The notes under the pieces are model-generated. The model saw only the letters and a list, made by a program, of their open reading frames with translations. It was not told where the DNA came from and did no database searches. Below, in pieces: positions 30,865 through 44,436 of a DNA stretch of 64,000 nt. Both the position numbers and the translations under genes were made by a program. Within the stretch, counting starts at the first letter, position 1; every line of letters begins with the position of its first letter. The stretch comes from Megalobrama amblycephala (Eukaryota; Chordata; Actinopteri; Cypriniformes; Xenocyprididae). The stretch lies in contig NC_063053.1 in the NCBI RefSeq assembly GCF_018812025.1, forward strand, positions 6,735,623-6,799,622, given 5' to 3'.

Positions 30865-33800
30865 ACAAAACCTTTATAAGACGTCTGTTTTGGGTAAATG
30901 TTTGTGCTGGTAATTCACATAGTTAACTTATAGATTGCTAAAATTGAATTTCTAGCATTTTCAGCAGTGGTGTGATATGTTATCATCCAAAAATCATTTT
31001 TAATAAATTTTCCAGCTTGCAGTTAATTACCTCATATTGAATTAGGAGAAAAAGCTAGTGAAGTAAAATAAATAAATAAAATACATGAAAATGTTCAAAA
31101 TTAATATGCATATAAATGTATATTTTACATTTTTACATTTACAATATGCATATAAATGTATATTTTTTCTCTTATAAATGTATATTTTAAACCAGGGTAA
31201 CCTGTTCCTGGGTTAGTCTATATGTCAACTACCTTCAAATTAAACTACCCATACATAAATTAGCCTAATAATAAGAGATAATACAAATGTTAATGACTGA
31301 AATGCTCAGTTTTTTGCAGACCTGGCTACATTAACCAAGTGTTCACATCATGACAAATAGTTGACTACTGTTGGACAATGACACATTTGGCAAAATGAAA
31401 AGGGCTGACTGTGAACACGGTTACCAAAATATGAAGATGACAGTTCCTTCCAATAAGTATTTTGCTACAGAAATATTGTTAAAGGTTAAGCTTAATGTAG
31501 GCTACATAAACTAAAAGCAAAGTTGGCAATTCTTGTGTGTATGATGGGGGAAGGGTGGTGACACATTATTTATGCTACAAGTGGCCTCTGTCAGGGTAGA
31601 AGCCGTATTTCATTTCACATGATATGAGGAATGAGGCAGTGAGGAATATATATGTAAACTCCATCCCATGCCTGTCTATATGGTGAGGATATACGATAAA
31701 TGCAGTCTGCCAGCACGGAGGCTATAAGAGATAAAACATGTTGTCACTCTTTACCATTCAGCCCACACCCATAACATATCTGATATCTCACCTCATACAT
31801 CCATCACAAACTAAGCCACGGTCCTCCAGACAGCAGATATAGCCTTGTGATTGCTTTTTGAGGAGATTTCTGGGACATACTGTACAGACACTTTACAAGA
31901 CAAGCCCCTTACTTTAAAGACTCTTAGAATGAAAGTACTTCACACAATAGACAGCATTCTCATTTGATTTTAATGCAAACTGTGGTACTGTCAAATGTTT
32001 TATTTTTTAGATCTTTGATTGAACATTCATGGTAACGATGAACTGTGACAGCCATATTAGAAAGACAAGACAACATGGCTGTTTCTGTTACTCGTGATAA
32101 CCTTCCCATCACCCTCCCCTGCTTCTGCAGGATCCCTCCAATTCTAGCACAATGGGACTTTGGGAATAGGATAGGAAAGCACATTGATTTACATGCATTT
32201 TTCTGTTTCTTTACATTCTTCTGTTTTATATATATATATTGAGAAGAGACAGGCAGAATCATTGTCATACTAAGAAAGATGTAGTAAAAAGTTTTTTAAT
32301 CAAATAATTATAAAATGTCTTTCTTATGTGATCACAGTCTCTCATGTTTTTGGTCATTGCTAGAAACACCAAATCTTCATGTTGTGGGTTTGTTTATTCT
32401 GAATGATCATTTACTTCACAAATCTGTAACATGCACCATCAAAAGTTTGGAGTCTGTAAGATTTTGTTTTTAAAGAAATGTCAGTAACCAAACAGTTGAC
32501 GGCACCCATTGACTTCCATAGTATTTTTTTTCCATATGGAAGTCAATGGGGTCCATCAACTGCTTGGTTACCCATATTCTTCTAAATATATTATAGTGTT
32601 CAGGAGAAGAAAGAAACTCATACAGGTTTGGAACAACTTCAGGGTTAATAAATGATGACAGAATTTTCATTTTTGGCTGATCTATCCCTTTAAGGAAGAC
32701 TCAAAACTTAAAAAGCACCTACATCAGACATCATCAGACAATTCGATAATCTAGATTTGCTTTTACAGACTAAATGTGTGTATCCACCTACACTAAGCTA
32801 TATCCAATAATAGGATATTAGACGGCCCGATCTGAGCCCGGGTAGCTATTATCAAAAACTTGAAATATACAAAATACATTCATCTTAAACAGCAGCAAAC
32901 TGGACAAACAGGCTTGTATTAAAGAATCTCAGAGAACTTGCCCAGACAGTTTTACAAACTGACGTTTGCTAACAGGTACACACCTGCTGTGAGGATTCAC
33001 AAAAGGACATGTGGGGTTCCTCAGGGTGGGAGAGATCAGCCTCAGTTCAGACACAATTGCACCAGCAATGATATAATCTGTACTTTTAGATTTTTCAAAT
33101 TGTCTGTGGGTCCGAGAAATAATTTACACACAACTTATGTTACCATTAGTATGAGAAAGAACAAATGTGAGCTGCTCAATTAAAGATTATACTAAGCAAT
33201 CTCTTGGAATTGGAATATATAAAAGTATTTACACCTGAAAGGAAAGCTGATGATATTATTTCTCATAATATTTAAGGACCAAGCACTAATGTCTGAATGA
33301 ATTGCTAAACTGGTGGTCTCAACACAATAGCTTATGAATGCATTGTGCATGTGCGTTGACCCATTATGAATGTCTGTTTGCTTTAATGAACTTCCTGGAT
33401 AAAGAGTAAAGTGGGGCTCATTCAAAAACGAAGACAGTACTCTATCCCCAATCTTACGGGAAAATCGAACTATTTTGTGAGGTGGAGATTTTCTATGAAT
33501 TCGTATGATGTGAATTGTTCAAAAATTAAAAAAGTAAGCATGAAGGTCCACCCTTAATGCCAGACCTAACCATGGAGTAAGCATATAGTACAAATTCATA
33601 CGCATTAGCAACCAGTTTGCCAAAACGTAAAATAGTCATGAATCACCATGAGATTGTGTTGTAATCCCTGATGCACAGCGCCCAAATTGTAGACACAATC
33701 AAGAAATGGTATATAGAGTAATGTACACAATCCCTCCTAAAACGTCAGCTTTTGTCTATGCGTCAGTAATTGTTCACATCCACATGATGTGACAGGTGGT

Positions 33801-34363
33801 CTGGCCTAAAGCCTTCGCATTTGAGACTACTGCCTCAGTGAATGACTGAGTGTGAATATAAGCATTTGCATAGCTCTAATGTGGGGAGTGTATTGCTCTG
33901 TCATTAATGTCCTCTGCCGTTAAACCTTCCTCATTACCACCCTGAGCCATCAGGAACAGCCCCAAAGCCCAAATGGTCTTGCATTAACACGTGCATGGAG
34001 CAAGAACTGAATGCCCTAAATCCCTCACCTGCCTCACCCACACTTTATTTACTGAAGATATAAGGTATGTGACATTGGATCTCTGGTAAAGATCTCAAAG
34101 TCAAAAAGCTTTTCAATACACTTAATCAGATGCAGTTGGCATGTGTGTGTGTGACCTTTTTTGTTCTATTAAACACTGTTTGGTGCTTTTGTTGGTGTTT
34201 TAGATTGAAAAAGAAAGGAAATAAAAAGTGAAATGCAGTTTATGCAGCACATGTATACAAATACACCCTTTTGAAAAAGAAGTAGCTGACACTTTTGAAC
34301 TGTTTTCGAACACTTAATTGCATGTCAACTGCAATTACATGAGTAATTGCACATTCAATACAA
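30865..34363. other. Spacer upstream of cdc25b, no gene seen
   Basis: Contains a repeated aatatgcatataaatgtata motif at about 31101-31160 and a hairpin at about 32495-32575 (agtcaatggg arms). A TIR fragment is at about 32435, a half TTAA foldback ends at about 32695, and a degenerate gaattcgtat-type MITE is at about 33480-33660. The 81-codon frame at 32938-33183 has no recognisable family. Confidence 0.4.
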
Positions 34364-35126
34364 TTAAAGGGATAGTTCACCCCCAAAAAATTACAATTCT
34401 GTCATTATTTACTCATCCTCATGTCGTTCCAAACCCGTAAGACTTGCTTTCATCGTCCGAACACAAATTAAGATATTTTTGATGAAATCTGAGAGCTTTC
34501 TGTCCCTCCATTGACAGCCTACGCAACTACCACTTTGACGCTTCAAAAAGTTCATAAAGAGATTATGAAACTAATCCTTATGAATTGAGCGGTTTAGTCC
34601 AAATTTTCTGAAGAGGCACAATCATTTTTTATGATGAACAGATTTAATTTTGGCTTACTCACATATAAACATTCGTCAGCACACATCAGTTGTGGTAAAC
34701 GGAGGCTCAAGCATGTTTGCTTGACATGTGTGAGGACCAATGAGGTTCATTCTTGTGTTACGCATCACGTTTGAGCTTTCGCAAGAGGTTTGTTCTCACG
34801 CGTGAAGCAGGTTCGGTTGAGCTTCTGTTTATGTTTGCTGAATAAATGTTTACATATGAATAAAAGCCTAAATTTAATCTGTTCATCATAAAAGAAAATT
34901 TGGACTAAACTGCTCAATTCATATGGATTAGTTTTACAATCTCTTTATGAACTTTTTGAAGCATCAAAGTGGTAGTTGCATAGCTGTCAATGGAGGGACA
35001 GAAATCTCTCAGATTTCATCAAAAAGATCTTCATTTGTGTTCAGATGATGAACGAAAGTCCTATGGGTTTGGAACAACATGAGGGTGAGTAAATAATGAC
35101 AGAATTTTCATTTTTTGGTGAACACT
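34364..35126. mobile_element. TTAA-type foldback element
   Basis: Left end TTAAAGGGATAGTTCACCCC. The arms pair across ctcatgtcgttccaaaccc (left) and gggtttggaacaacatgag (right). The right terminus (ttggtgaacacttcttttt) has decayed. Confidence 0.75.
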
Positions 35127-36440
35127 TCTTTTTCACAGTGTATCTCAAACAGATACATCTCTTAGTCTTGTCCAATATGGACATTCTGACACATTTTTTT
35201 TCTTTACACAATAAAGTGACCACTGCTGACCACTGCTTTGAGGTCAGCATGAAAGAGAAAGAGGGAGAAGCACTGAGACAGAGAGAGGGGGAGAATGAGA
35301 CAGGCAAGAACATCTGTCCATTGAGTCTCCTGGGAACAGATGGGCCTGCGGGGAGAAAACAACTCAGCCTTAGGCCGCCGTTCTGGAGGGAATACGAAAA
35401 AGACCAGGGACAAAAGAGAGAAGGGGGAGGAGAGCGTCGAAAAAAGGATTTGTTTGGAGGGAGGCGTAGAGGCCAACGGGTTCCAACAGACCTGAGACGG
35501 AAAGGAGACGACGAGACTAGAAAGAGGAAGAGCGCGATGTGAAATAGACAGGCCTATACAGCTGATGACAAAGACAGTGACAGCTGGAGATTAACAGAAA
35601 GAATGTGAGGAGGGTTCAGAGGTGACACAGCTGATGAATGTTAAACATGAAATGTTCATGACAATATTGGAATGATCTGGTAATGATCTGATAACACCTT
35701 CACAGTTCCCACAGAAGTACTTCACAATTATTTGCACCGTTTTTTAGGTTTTCAAAATCATTTTTGAGTGTGTTTTAAATTTCTGATTACCAAAATTAAT
35801 TATTAAAAAAAAAAAATTTCTTTGAATGAGTAAACTGCATTATGGGAAACGGTTAAAGAGTTTAATGCTTCCTTATCAAACCCCCAGTCAGCCTGTGACG
35901 CTGCTTTCAGCCACTTTGTAAAGACTTCTGTGGGGGTCCTGTGACGCATATTGATGGTCTATAAACACTGATTGTCCTCATTTAAAATGCATTCAGTGGT
36001 ACCCTTACTGAATTAAAATGGGATGTTTACAAACGCTCGGCACAGCCCAGTCGAAAGCAGCCTGTAATTGTGTGTGAAGAGGACCGTCAGCAGTGCTGTG
36101 ATACGGCTCTGTGTTTGCACTGGAATGTTTAATGTAAACGTAAAGATTGCAAATGCCTGTGTGTGTTATCCTGAGCTCAGCAGCTCTTATCAAGTCATTA
36201 ATAATCCATATCCTACCTGCTGATCAATATTTCATTATGCTTGTCATTTGATGCTCAACTTTAACTGTTCTTAACAGTTGTAGTGGACATAATGCTCTTA
36301 TTTAAATAGTTATCAATTATTACCCTTGTGAAAAATAAGTACACTTTAGCATATTTTTAAAAATGGTAGGCTATATTTATAATTTAAGATGATATACTTA
36401 GTAGTGCAAACTGAATTGTAATGATAAAGTTGCAATTTAT
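35127..36440. other. Spacer with purine-rich tract, no gene seen
   Basis: 35240-35530 is strongly purine-rich on the plus strand (gagaaagagggag type), which creates a long basic/acidic reading frame without domain character. Confidence 0.4.
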
Positions 36441-36442
36441 TA

Positions 36443-37545
36443 TGTTGGCTTGACAAAGCCAACATACTGAAATCCTCTTTAAGCTTCTTCTTCTTTTTCT
36501 TCTGAGACTAAACTCCTATGGTGCGTCAGGACTTGAATTTGAACTTACTTTGTGGCCATTAAAAAATTATGTTCTATATAGTATGAATGTGTGTAGTATG
36601 AATGCAATCCAGAAGTACTACATTCGCCATGTTGTCATTATCATGTGACCTACCAGCGTCAGTTGCATGGCTTCACCTAATTCATAAATCCTCTCCCATG
36701 GCCTCATTGGATAGTAAGTCCATCAAATGCGCTCTTCAGAATCTTAGGTCATCCGGGGACTTTTCGCCCACTGTTTTTCGAATACTATGTATTCGGACAT
36801 ACTACACTCTTAAAAGGTTCTTTGGGGTTCTATATAGAACCTTTTAGGGGTTCCATATATGAAGCGCCTGATAGAACCTTTTTTGGTTCTATATAGAACC
36901 TTTTCTTCTAAGAGTATACTCTGTTGGCGTACTGTTTTTTACATACCATATAGCAGGGAAGTGTTTGAATTTAGATGCAGGGCTAGAGTTTTCAAGCTGC
37001 AACATATCTCTATCTAGCAAAACGCTAAAACATGTCAGCAATGTGCTGAATCATGCTAGCAACATATTAAAACATGTTAATAATGTGTTAAATCATGCTA
37101 ACAACTTGTTAAATATGATAGCACCATACTAAATCAAGCTAGCAACATGCATGTTAGCAATGTGCCTAATCATGTCAGAAATATGCTAGCAATGTGCTAA
37201 ATCATGCTAGCAACATGCTAAAACATTAGCAACTGTCTAAATCATGCTAGAAACATGCTAGCACTGTGCTAAATCATGCTAAGAACATGATAGCACCATA
37301 ATAAATCATATTAGCAACATGTTAACAATGTGGTAAATAATGATGACATGTTAAAACATGCTAGCAATTTGCTAAATCATGCTACAATGTGCTAAATCAT
37401 GCTAAAAACATGTTAATAATGTGTTAAAATAAGGTAGCAACTTGCTAAAACATGTTGCCATTTTAGTGATTTCAAAAATCTTCCAATTGCAAGCTTTTCA
37501 AAGTTATTTCAAACATTCAGACAAGACTTTGTTGAGCCAACATCA
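36443..37545. repeat. Element with an array of catgctag / gtgctaaat units
   Basis: Starts with the hairpin tgttggcttgacaaagccaaca (22 nt, 36443-36464) and ends near ttgttgagccaaca. Between about 37010 and 37460 are many irregular copies of aacatgctagcaatgtgct and related units. A small MITE is nested at 36804-36917 (cttaaaaggttctttgggg to aaccttttcttctaagag). Confidence 0.65.
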
Positions 37546-39833
37546 AAGTTTGTCATCAATCTTTACTCATCTAGTTACATTTAAAATACATAAACCTGTA
37601 ATGTAATTTTGAATAACACAGTTTAATCACAATGCAGTTTAAAAATAAATAACATTTGCAATGTACAATAAAACTTTAATTCTGACATTATAAAAAAGTG
37701 CAAAGTGTTAAGAAACATAGACATGAAAGTGTATTCTCTGTAAGTTACTACTACTATATTACATTAAAATTGGTTACATGGTTAAACAAATATTTTCTAT
37801 AATTTGTGATATGATCCATATATGCTATTTGCATAAATTTATCAAGACGACACAAGCGAGTGCAAATCTTCTGTTGTTTTGTTTGTGACTATTTACAGAC
37901 TGTTTCAAGCCAGAGCAATCTTTATACCACCCAGGAAGAGTAAAGGAGTGGCAGTTTTGTGGTGAGAGGGTTTCAGTAAACATCCGTGAACTTAAATTAA
38001 ATCACAATGAACTTTCAGTTATCTAGTTAGGACACAAACAACCATCTAAACTCTTTCACAATTAACTACCACAAAGGCTCTTAACACCTTGGTTGCTGCA
38101 GGCGGATTGTTGCTGAAGTGATCTGTATCTCTGACATCTCAACTGCAGTACTCAACTGAGGAGAAAAATCACAATAACATGAATCAAACTCAATCATGAC
38201 AAGAGAAAACCTCTGAACATGTTGAATAGCTTCAGCCAAAAACAATTCCTTACTTCAGTTCTTTCAGCTTGTTTGGTCTCGGCACTCAAGAATCAGGCAG
38301 TCGCCTTGAGCAAACATGTAATTGCTAAAGGAACAATACTAGAAAGCTAATAATGTTATAATAACACTAACCATGTCATCTATTCTAGATTTGATGTTGT
38401 CAGGTGTGTTTTGGGGATAACAGAAAGAAAGAAAACGAACATACTCCTGTGTTTGAACATGCAGCAAGCTGTTGTCATTCTTATCAGTAAATCTGGTCTC
38501 AGTGTTTATTTTCATCATGGAATATAAGGGAGGTGAAGCAGAGACTGGATGAAATCATTTACAGTAATGTCTCTCACATCAGGACGTTTGACTCAGTTGT
38601 CTGTTAATCGTTTTGTCTTGATTCCAAATATTAGCAGCTATTGCCAGTGCAGACGTGTGACCAGTGGAGGAGTGTAAACACAAAACAATTCAGCAAGTGG
38701 TAAATGTAAAGTAGCTGAGGGATAGATGGAGAATGATATACTTTCAAGAGCTCAAACCTCAGTCCAGAGTGGAGAAGAGGACCGTATTTTTTTTTTATGA
38801 TATGAATCATAGGCTAAAGATATGCTTGCAGTGAAGGTTGGGTGTGAAAACATACTGAAGTTGAGGAACTTCATTAGAGATGGTGTGAAATGCAATGTGT
38901 GTGTGTGTGTGTGTGTCTGGGTGTGAGTGAGTAAAAGAGGTGAAGTGAAAGAGGCGTTTTCACCTATGCTCATTGGTGCATCTCCTGAATTTTCCATTTT
39001 CACACAAAAACATATACTTTCACTGACCGGACAACACAACAAGACACTTCTGGAGGTAACGAAACACTTTGAGGACAGACTTTGGCTAAGGCATTTCAGA
39101 ATGACCAAAACAACATTTTAGATGCTGTGCAATGAGATCAGTCCACTGGTTAGTCCAGTTATGCGCATCAATGCGATATCCCAATATGTGCATAAAAATA
39201 GGTTGATGGAAATATTTTAAATAGCCATATAGATTGAAACTACAGATGATTTTCAGCTCCATTTATTGAATATATTAATAGCTGACAAAAAAACCTTGTA
39301 AACTAAAATGTAAACTTTTTTTAAGTTTTCATAATTATCTGGTATAGTGTTGACAAAAGTAGAATCATTTTTTACTATATAAAAATTAATTGAATCCCTT
39401 TCTGTAGAACTTTCGATTAAATTAAATATTTGAAATCACCAATGAAATCTGAAACAACTGCCTCATAAATTTTGTTTCTAAATGATCGAATCATGACAAA
39501 AAAACTGGCTGGATCAAGCTAATGCGCATGCGCAGTCCTAAATGCGCGTCTCTTGTGTTTAATTTTGGAGGAGTGCGTCTGACTGTAAAATTAAATTTAA
39601 TCGAAAGCTTGGCAAACAGCTTTGGAGAATTTGATGTTTTCCCATTCAAAGAGATAGGAGCTGCACTTGCATGCCTGAGAGGCATTTTAAAGATGGCCGT
39701 CGAGTGAAATAACTTGTCTTAAAGGGACTTTGGTGTCAGAGAGCGAAATTATAGAGATCTCAAACTTGGCACCCCCCACACATTCATTAGGCACTAGGTG
39801 GTGCTATAATACACATTTGCTTTTTACTTCATA
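37546..39833. other. Spacer with a (TG)n tract; only a weak candidate transcript
   Basis: Holds the possible small minus-strand transcript at 38.1-38.5 kb and a TG microsatellite at about 38895-38917. Otherwise unique-looking sequence without a recognised gene. Confidence 0.35.
38055..38518 (-). other. Possible small spliced transcript of unknown function
   Basis: On the minus strand, 38372-38518 is open from ATGATG for 49 codons (start MMKINTETRF, end KSRIDDM) and stops at a donor (ATG then GTTAGT). A 71-nt segment, 38254-38324, lies between a good acceptor (ttgttcctttag) and donor (GTAAGG). A third begins after the acceptor tttttctcctcag near 38162 and reads open for 24 codons. Joining the first two gives a stop after 12 more codons. 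No protein family was recognised. It may be a noncoding RNA or chance. Confidence 0.2.
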
Positions 39834-40333
39834 ATTGACCCTTCGCAAAGACCCGCCCCGTTACTGTTGCTTTGTCCGACAACCCATGGTGCTGTCATGC
39901 CACACAGAGGGAAAAAAACATCACGGAGCAAAGACGACACTGACAACATGTCGACAGACAAGACAGAGCAGATTACTTATGATATTAAACAAAGTCCCAG
40001 CTTTCAAATTGTGTAATTTTTAAAGAAATTCGAACAATAAAAACCATTTTATGACTCTTTAATGTGTCGTGAAAGATCGCTGTAGTGCCTCAGCTCAAGC
40101 GGCTGGTGAACCGATCATCTCTTCCTACTAGTTCATTTATAGCGTCAAATAAACATGAATGAACATCAGAAGGAAAGTTATTTCAAATGTGGAAAGACCT
40201 CAATACACACCATTTTTCAAGTTCCACCGAGGTTAATTTTCTAACTTCTGACTGCTTTGTCGGACAAAATGGCGGATTCAGCGTTATGATTGGTTAGATC
40301 GCTTGTCAATCAAACTCCCTGCGAAAGGTCAAT
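39834..40333. mobile_element. 500-bp element made of the inner part of the helicase-bearing transposon
   Basis: Bounded by 14-bp inverted repeats ATTGACC[C/T]TTCGCA. Its body matches, inverted, the noncoding part of the element at 8664-9755 (about 8850-9360). Shared segments include tttgtccgacaaagcagtc and ttaatatcataagtaacctg (the latter in inverted, slightly diverged form here). It lacks the TAGCC ends and the helicase frame. No clear target duplication. Confidence 0.7.
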
Positions 40334-41290
40334 TCTGGAACCACAAGGCTAACTTTTTTCTTCCAACTTCTAGGCCGTTGATTTTATGTGCATGAAAACT
40401 ATATTTGATGAGAATTGGTCTATAAAAAACTAATTTACAAATTTTCTAATAACTCTGGAATAGAATAAAAATTAATCTTTCCTCTGAATCTTTTAGTGCC
40501 CCCAAATCATGTTCATATGCTTATCCATTTGTCCACAAAATTTGGTATATGCACCATCTTGAGACACTCCTGACAAAAAGTTATCAAAAGAATAGATTGA
40601 ATTAATCATTTAGCAGATATGGGCCAATATATTTTTGGGTGTGGCCTATATAGCTAATTGCTAACATTGTAAACACAACTTTGAGGCTAAGTAGGCTACA
40701 CATTAAAAACAGGAAGGTTGCAATACTAACTCTGTCCACTAGAGAAAAGGGATAATAAATAATTGTCTCTTTGTTTTCTTGGTCTCATAGTCAGGTTTCA
40801 GGTCTGATAGCTTCACATAGGCTCCATTACAAGATGCAAAGAAATTTCCAACAATGGTACACTACCTGTATCACTTGAGTTTAATTAGTTTACAAAGAAC
40901 ATGCTTTAGGATCATTACATAATAGTCAATGAAATTTCAACATCATTTATGAATAATGGCATTATTGCTGAATTTGGCATTCATGACTATTTACATAAAC
41001 ACTAACAATAAAAAAAAAGTCTTTTTAATAAACCATAATATTATTATGCATTACATTTTACACAAATATTTCAGATTTAATGTCAAAGACAATGGTCATT
41101 TATTGTTTCAATTTTTTTTTTAGAAATATACATCTTTATAAGACAAAATTCTTGCGCTAATGAACCAGCCAGTGAAAATACATTTTCCAAACATGGGAAC
41201 AGCGCCATCTACCGGTTGTAAGTTCATATAACACTAGCTAATAGGCCTACTGGAGTTTACAACTACTTGACAAACCATGACAAACACTAA
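40334..41290. other. Spacer, no gene seen
   Basis: AT-rich; no exon or complete element was recognised. Confidence 0.35.
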
Positions 41291-41543
41291 TGACCGGTTT
41301 CACAGACAATGCTTAAGATAGTCCCAGACTAAATGCATGTTTGAGCTGTTTTAACTGAAAACAACTTGCACTGGCATATCTTAAAATATCTTAATATATG
41401 TCAGTGCCATTTTTTTGTCTCAAGACTCACACCGGTAATGTTTTCTTTATTCTAAGGCACATTTATAAAAGCTACTTAAATGTCCCAATTGAACTAAGGT
41501 GTAATCCTGGTTTAAACTAAGCCCTGTCTGTGAAACTGGGCCT
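41291..41543. mobile_element. 253-bp MITE, ccggtttcacagaca ends
   Basis: Left accggtttcacagacaatgc pairs with right gccctgtctgtgaaactggg. Internal aacttgcactggcatatctt has a diverged inverted partner (atatatgtcagtgcca). Confidence 0.7.
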
Positions 41544-44436
41544 AAATGTGATTATACTATGTAGGAACACATTAAACACGACTGTAATAGTAGCATCTAA
41601 TATATAATATATAGAGATTTAAATCTTAAAATATTCAAAAGATTCAGCACCTCTATTTCGTTTCTTAAACTGAAGAGTTTAAGAAGTAAATAAATGTGCA
41701 TGAGTGCATGTGACATAGGCCTACCCTCTAAATGTGCCAGGTTAACAAGCACTGATGTCAGTACTTATTACAGTGAACCATCACGACACCTGGTGTTTGT
41801 AAAAGATATTACAACAGTTTTGCCAATTCTTTTATACAAGCCTGAGACTGGCTGAAAGATGGCTGCGATGAATTCAAATCTGCTTAAAATCTGGTTATGT
41901 GCATCAGCCAGTGTTGACCAATATTAGAGTTGTTCAAAATTGCGAATTTAATTCAAACAGAGCAATAACATCTTAAAATGTAGAATTTCTGGGCTACATA
42001 GTGGTATCTTCACATAAATATGACCTACATCTCAAATTTACGTGGTTGGAGCTACAGCTTTCTAGCTGTGGTTAGAAGCATTTCTTGTTGATGACATGTG
42101 GACTAGAATCATGTAACAATAAGCGGACTAATATATTCTATATCCTTATATATATGCAACCATGTTACTACAGTTTCGGGAAACATTCGTGACTATAGTT
42201 AAATAATTGGCTAGACCAAGCTGTCCAGTTTGAGGGTAAGGAAATGCTGTATCAGCCTCATGGGAAAAGGTTAATGAAACTTAGAGGATCTAGAAGATCT
42301 ACACTCGCCATATTGATTAGTTTGTGGTTAAACATTAAATGAAAATAGCTGTAAATTGAAAAGCGAAGGGGCTAAAAGCTAGAAAGGGTGAAAGAAAAAC
42401 AACTAAGAAAAAGTTTAATTGCATCCATAGGACCCCAAAATGAACCCTCATTAGTTACTTGCCCTTGAGCCCGTTCTGCCCCCTCTCTGGTCTGATGGAA
42501 TTTTGGTCTGTAATGTGTGCTGCCAGCAAGTGGGAAAATACATGGCAGAATCAGCAACAAATGGACCTATAGCAGCATCTAAACTTTATTGAAGATATTA
42601 TTGAATGTAACTCTTTATTACCATGCATTTTCAAATAGTTCAAATAAATGAGGTTTGTGTCAACATTTATGCGTCACATGCATTGATGCAAAATTTTAGA
42701 TATTAAAATTGACTAGGCTATGCGGGATTTTTCAGTGACTCTTTCTGCAGGTTACATCATTACGCCAGTAGGTGGCGGCAAGTGACTGTCTTTATTAATT
42801 ATTTTTCGAATTACTCGTTTAACGATTTGTCCTTACAGTTCAGGGATTGTAAGGGTTCTTAAAGTTTTCAGGAGGCATTCATAGAAGCTTCAAAATTCTC
42901 ATTTTATTTACTGCAATACTCATGTACTGGTCACACAGGTACAAAAGAAAAGGGGAAAAACAAAAGGAAAGAAAGAAAGAAAACTAGATAATAACTTCAT
43001 AGCACGCTGAGTTCTGTGCCTCAGATGTTTCTCAAGAACTAACAGAAAATTCAAACCTTTTAACAAGACAGACTAATTACAGGGGGTCTCCATTCAGTAA
43101 ATCAAACCTCGAAACATATAGCCTAGGCCTGCCTAATAGATAAACTCCATAAACATGAAATTACATTCACTATAAAGCAATGATGAAAATAAACACAAAA
43201 ATAAACTTTACAAAAAGACATTTAAATGAACAAACAGGCCAAACCCATATGGTAACAAAAAAAACTACATTTCCCATAATTCCCAGCAAAGGATATATAA
43301 AGGACATAAGGGAATGCCGCTTTCTTTTTAATAATAGGCCTTTGTGCTGCAGTCACGGATCCAGGCGGAACCACGGGTAAGACACAATTATCCAAAACAA
43401 TTAAATAAATAAAGAAACAATATTAAACCCATATCTTTATCTTGGTTTTATTCGATCACTAGCGGGCACTCTAGCAACAAATTCTCGCTCTTTAATATTA
43501 TATGCGCGCACAAAGAGCATGCACCTTTAACAAAATGGTTTGGGTAAATAATATTAAAGAAACAAAGTAAATGCATAGAAATTTATAAACAACCAGAAAA
43601 ACAATGAATCCATCAAACAAAACGAAATCAATTACAAAAAAAAAAAAAAAAAAAATTAAATTATCAAAAAATTATCAAAAAAAAAAAGAGAGAAAGCTAA
43701 AACCATTGAAATAAAGTAGCCTATTATTTGGTAAGTGTGGCCTTAGCTCAGATCACAGGGATGAAATCGCTGACTCGCTCTTTTTTTCTTCTTCTTTTTT
43801 CTTTTTTAAATGTTTTTATGAGTGAGTAACTGAATCATTCACACAAACGATTTGTTTAAAAAATGTATTCATTCAGGAACAAAACGCTTTGTGTTAACTT
43901 TTTGTGGATTGATCTAAAGCATTACTACACTCACAACTCTGTTGTGGCATATAGGTTACAGAAAATGTCCATGACATATTCTGCAAAGAGAAGCAAGACT
44001 GCTGTCACTGATTTCCCAAATAATGAATGATCACGTGGATAAAAATGGTCTAAAAGATCAAAATCCAGACATGACCATCAAAAAAAAAAAAAAAAGATCA
44101 GAAACTGGATAAGCTGAACTCAATACTGTACCAAATATAGACAAAAAGAAACCAAAGTAGGCCTAAATAATAAAGGATTTTCCACACAAATGTGTGCATT
44201 GATGAAGCCACCTTTGCATCACAAAGCTGAGAAAAATGCAAACTTAATGGTTGGAATGTTGGCACAAGTTTGTTCAGTTCAACTTTCTTTTGTCGTTCTA
44301 TTAAGAATGACATTTTTTGATATAGGTCTAGTGTCCCGGTAGCTTAAAATCTAATAATCTGCTGAGTGTCTTCTTTAAAAAAATAAAAAGACCAGCCTTA
44401 GGTCTGTATTCCAAAGCATTCTTGAATTGCAAACAT
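41544..44436. other. Spacer holding the orphan promoter at 43.3 kb, otherwise no gene seen
   Basis: Includes A-rich tracts at about 43635-43690 and a T-rich stretch near 43780. No exon was recognised downstream of the promoter-like sequence. Confidence 0.35.
43264..43376 (+). promoter_or_regulatory. Orphan-looking promoter with ZNF143/THAP11 motif, TATA and short first exon
   Basis: ACTACATTTCCCA at 43264-43276 matches the ZNF143/THAP11 composite motif (ACTACAnnTCCCA). TATATAAA follows at 43294-43301, then a pyrimidine tract CTTTCTTTTT near 43320, and a consensus splice donor (ACGG then GTAAGA at 43377). This order resembles housekeeping promoters with a short 5'-TOP-like first exon. No coding exon was recognised downstream, so it may drive a noncoding RNA or be a relic. 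Confidence 0.35.

Noticed and set aside
32938..33183. 81-codon frame with TCGVPQGG, like a reverse-transcriptase motif
   Set aside because: No other RT motif before or after it; the match is too short to support.
35096..35542. 148-codon plus-strand frame
   Set aside because: Starts in a foldback arm and runs through a purine-rich tract; composition only, with no domain or splice context.
36443..37545. CRISPR-like repeat array
   Set aside because: The units are irregular with no constant spacers, and the genome is eukaryotic; it is a minisatellite-like element interior.
38752..39108. 118-codon minus-strand frame
   Set aside because: Interrupted by a CA/TG microsatellite (THTHTH run); no conserved motif.
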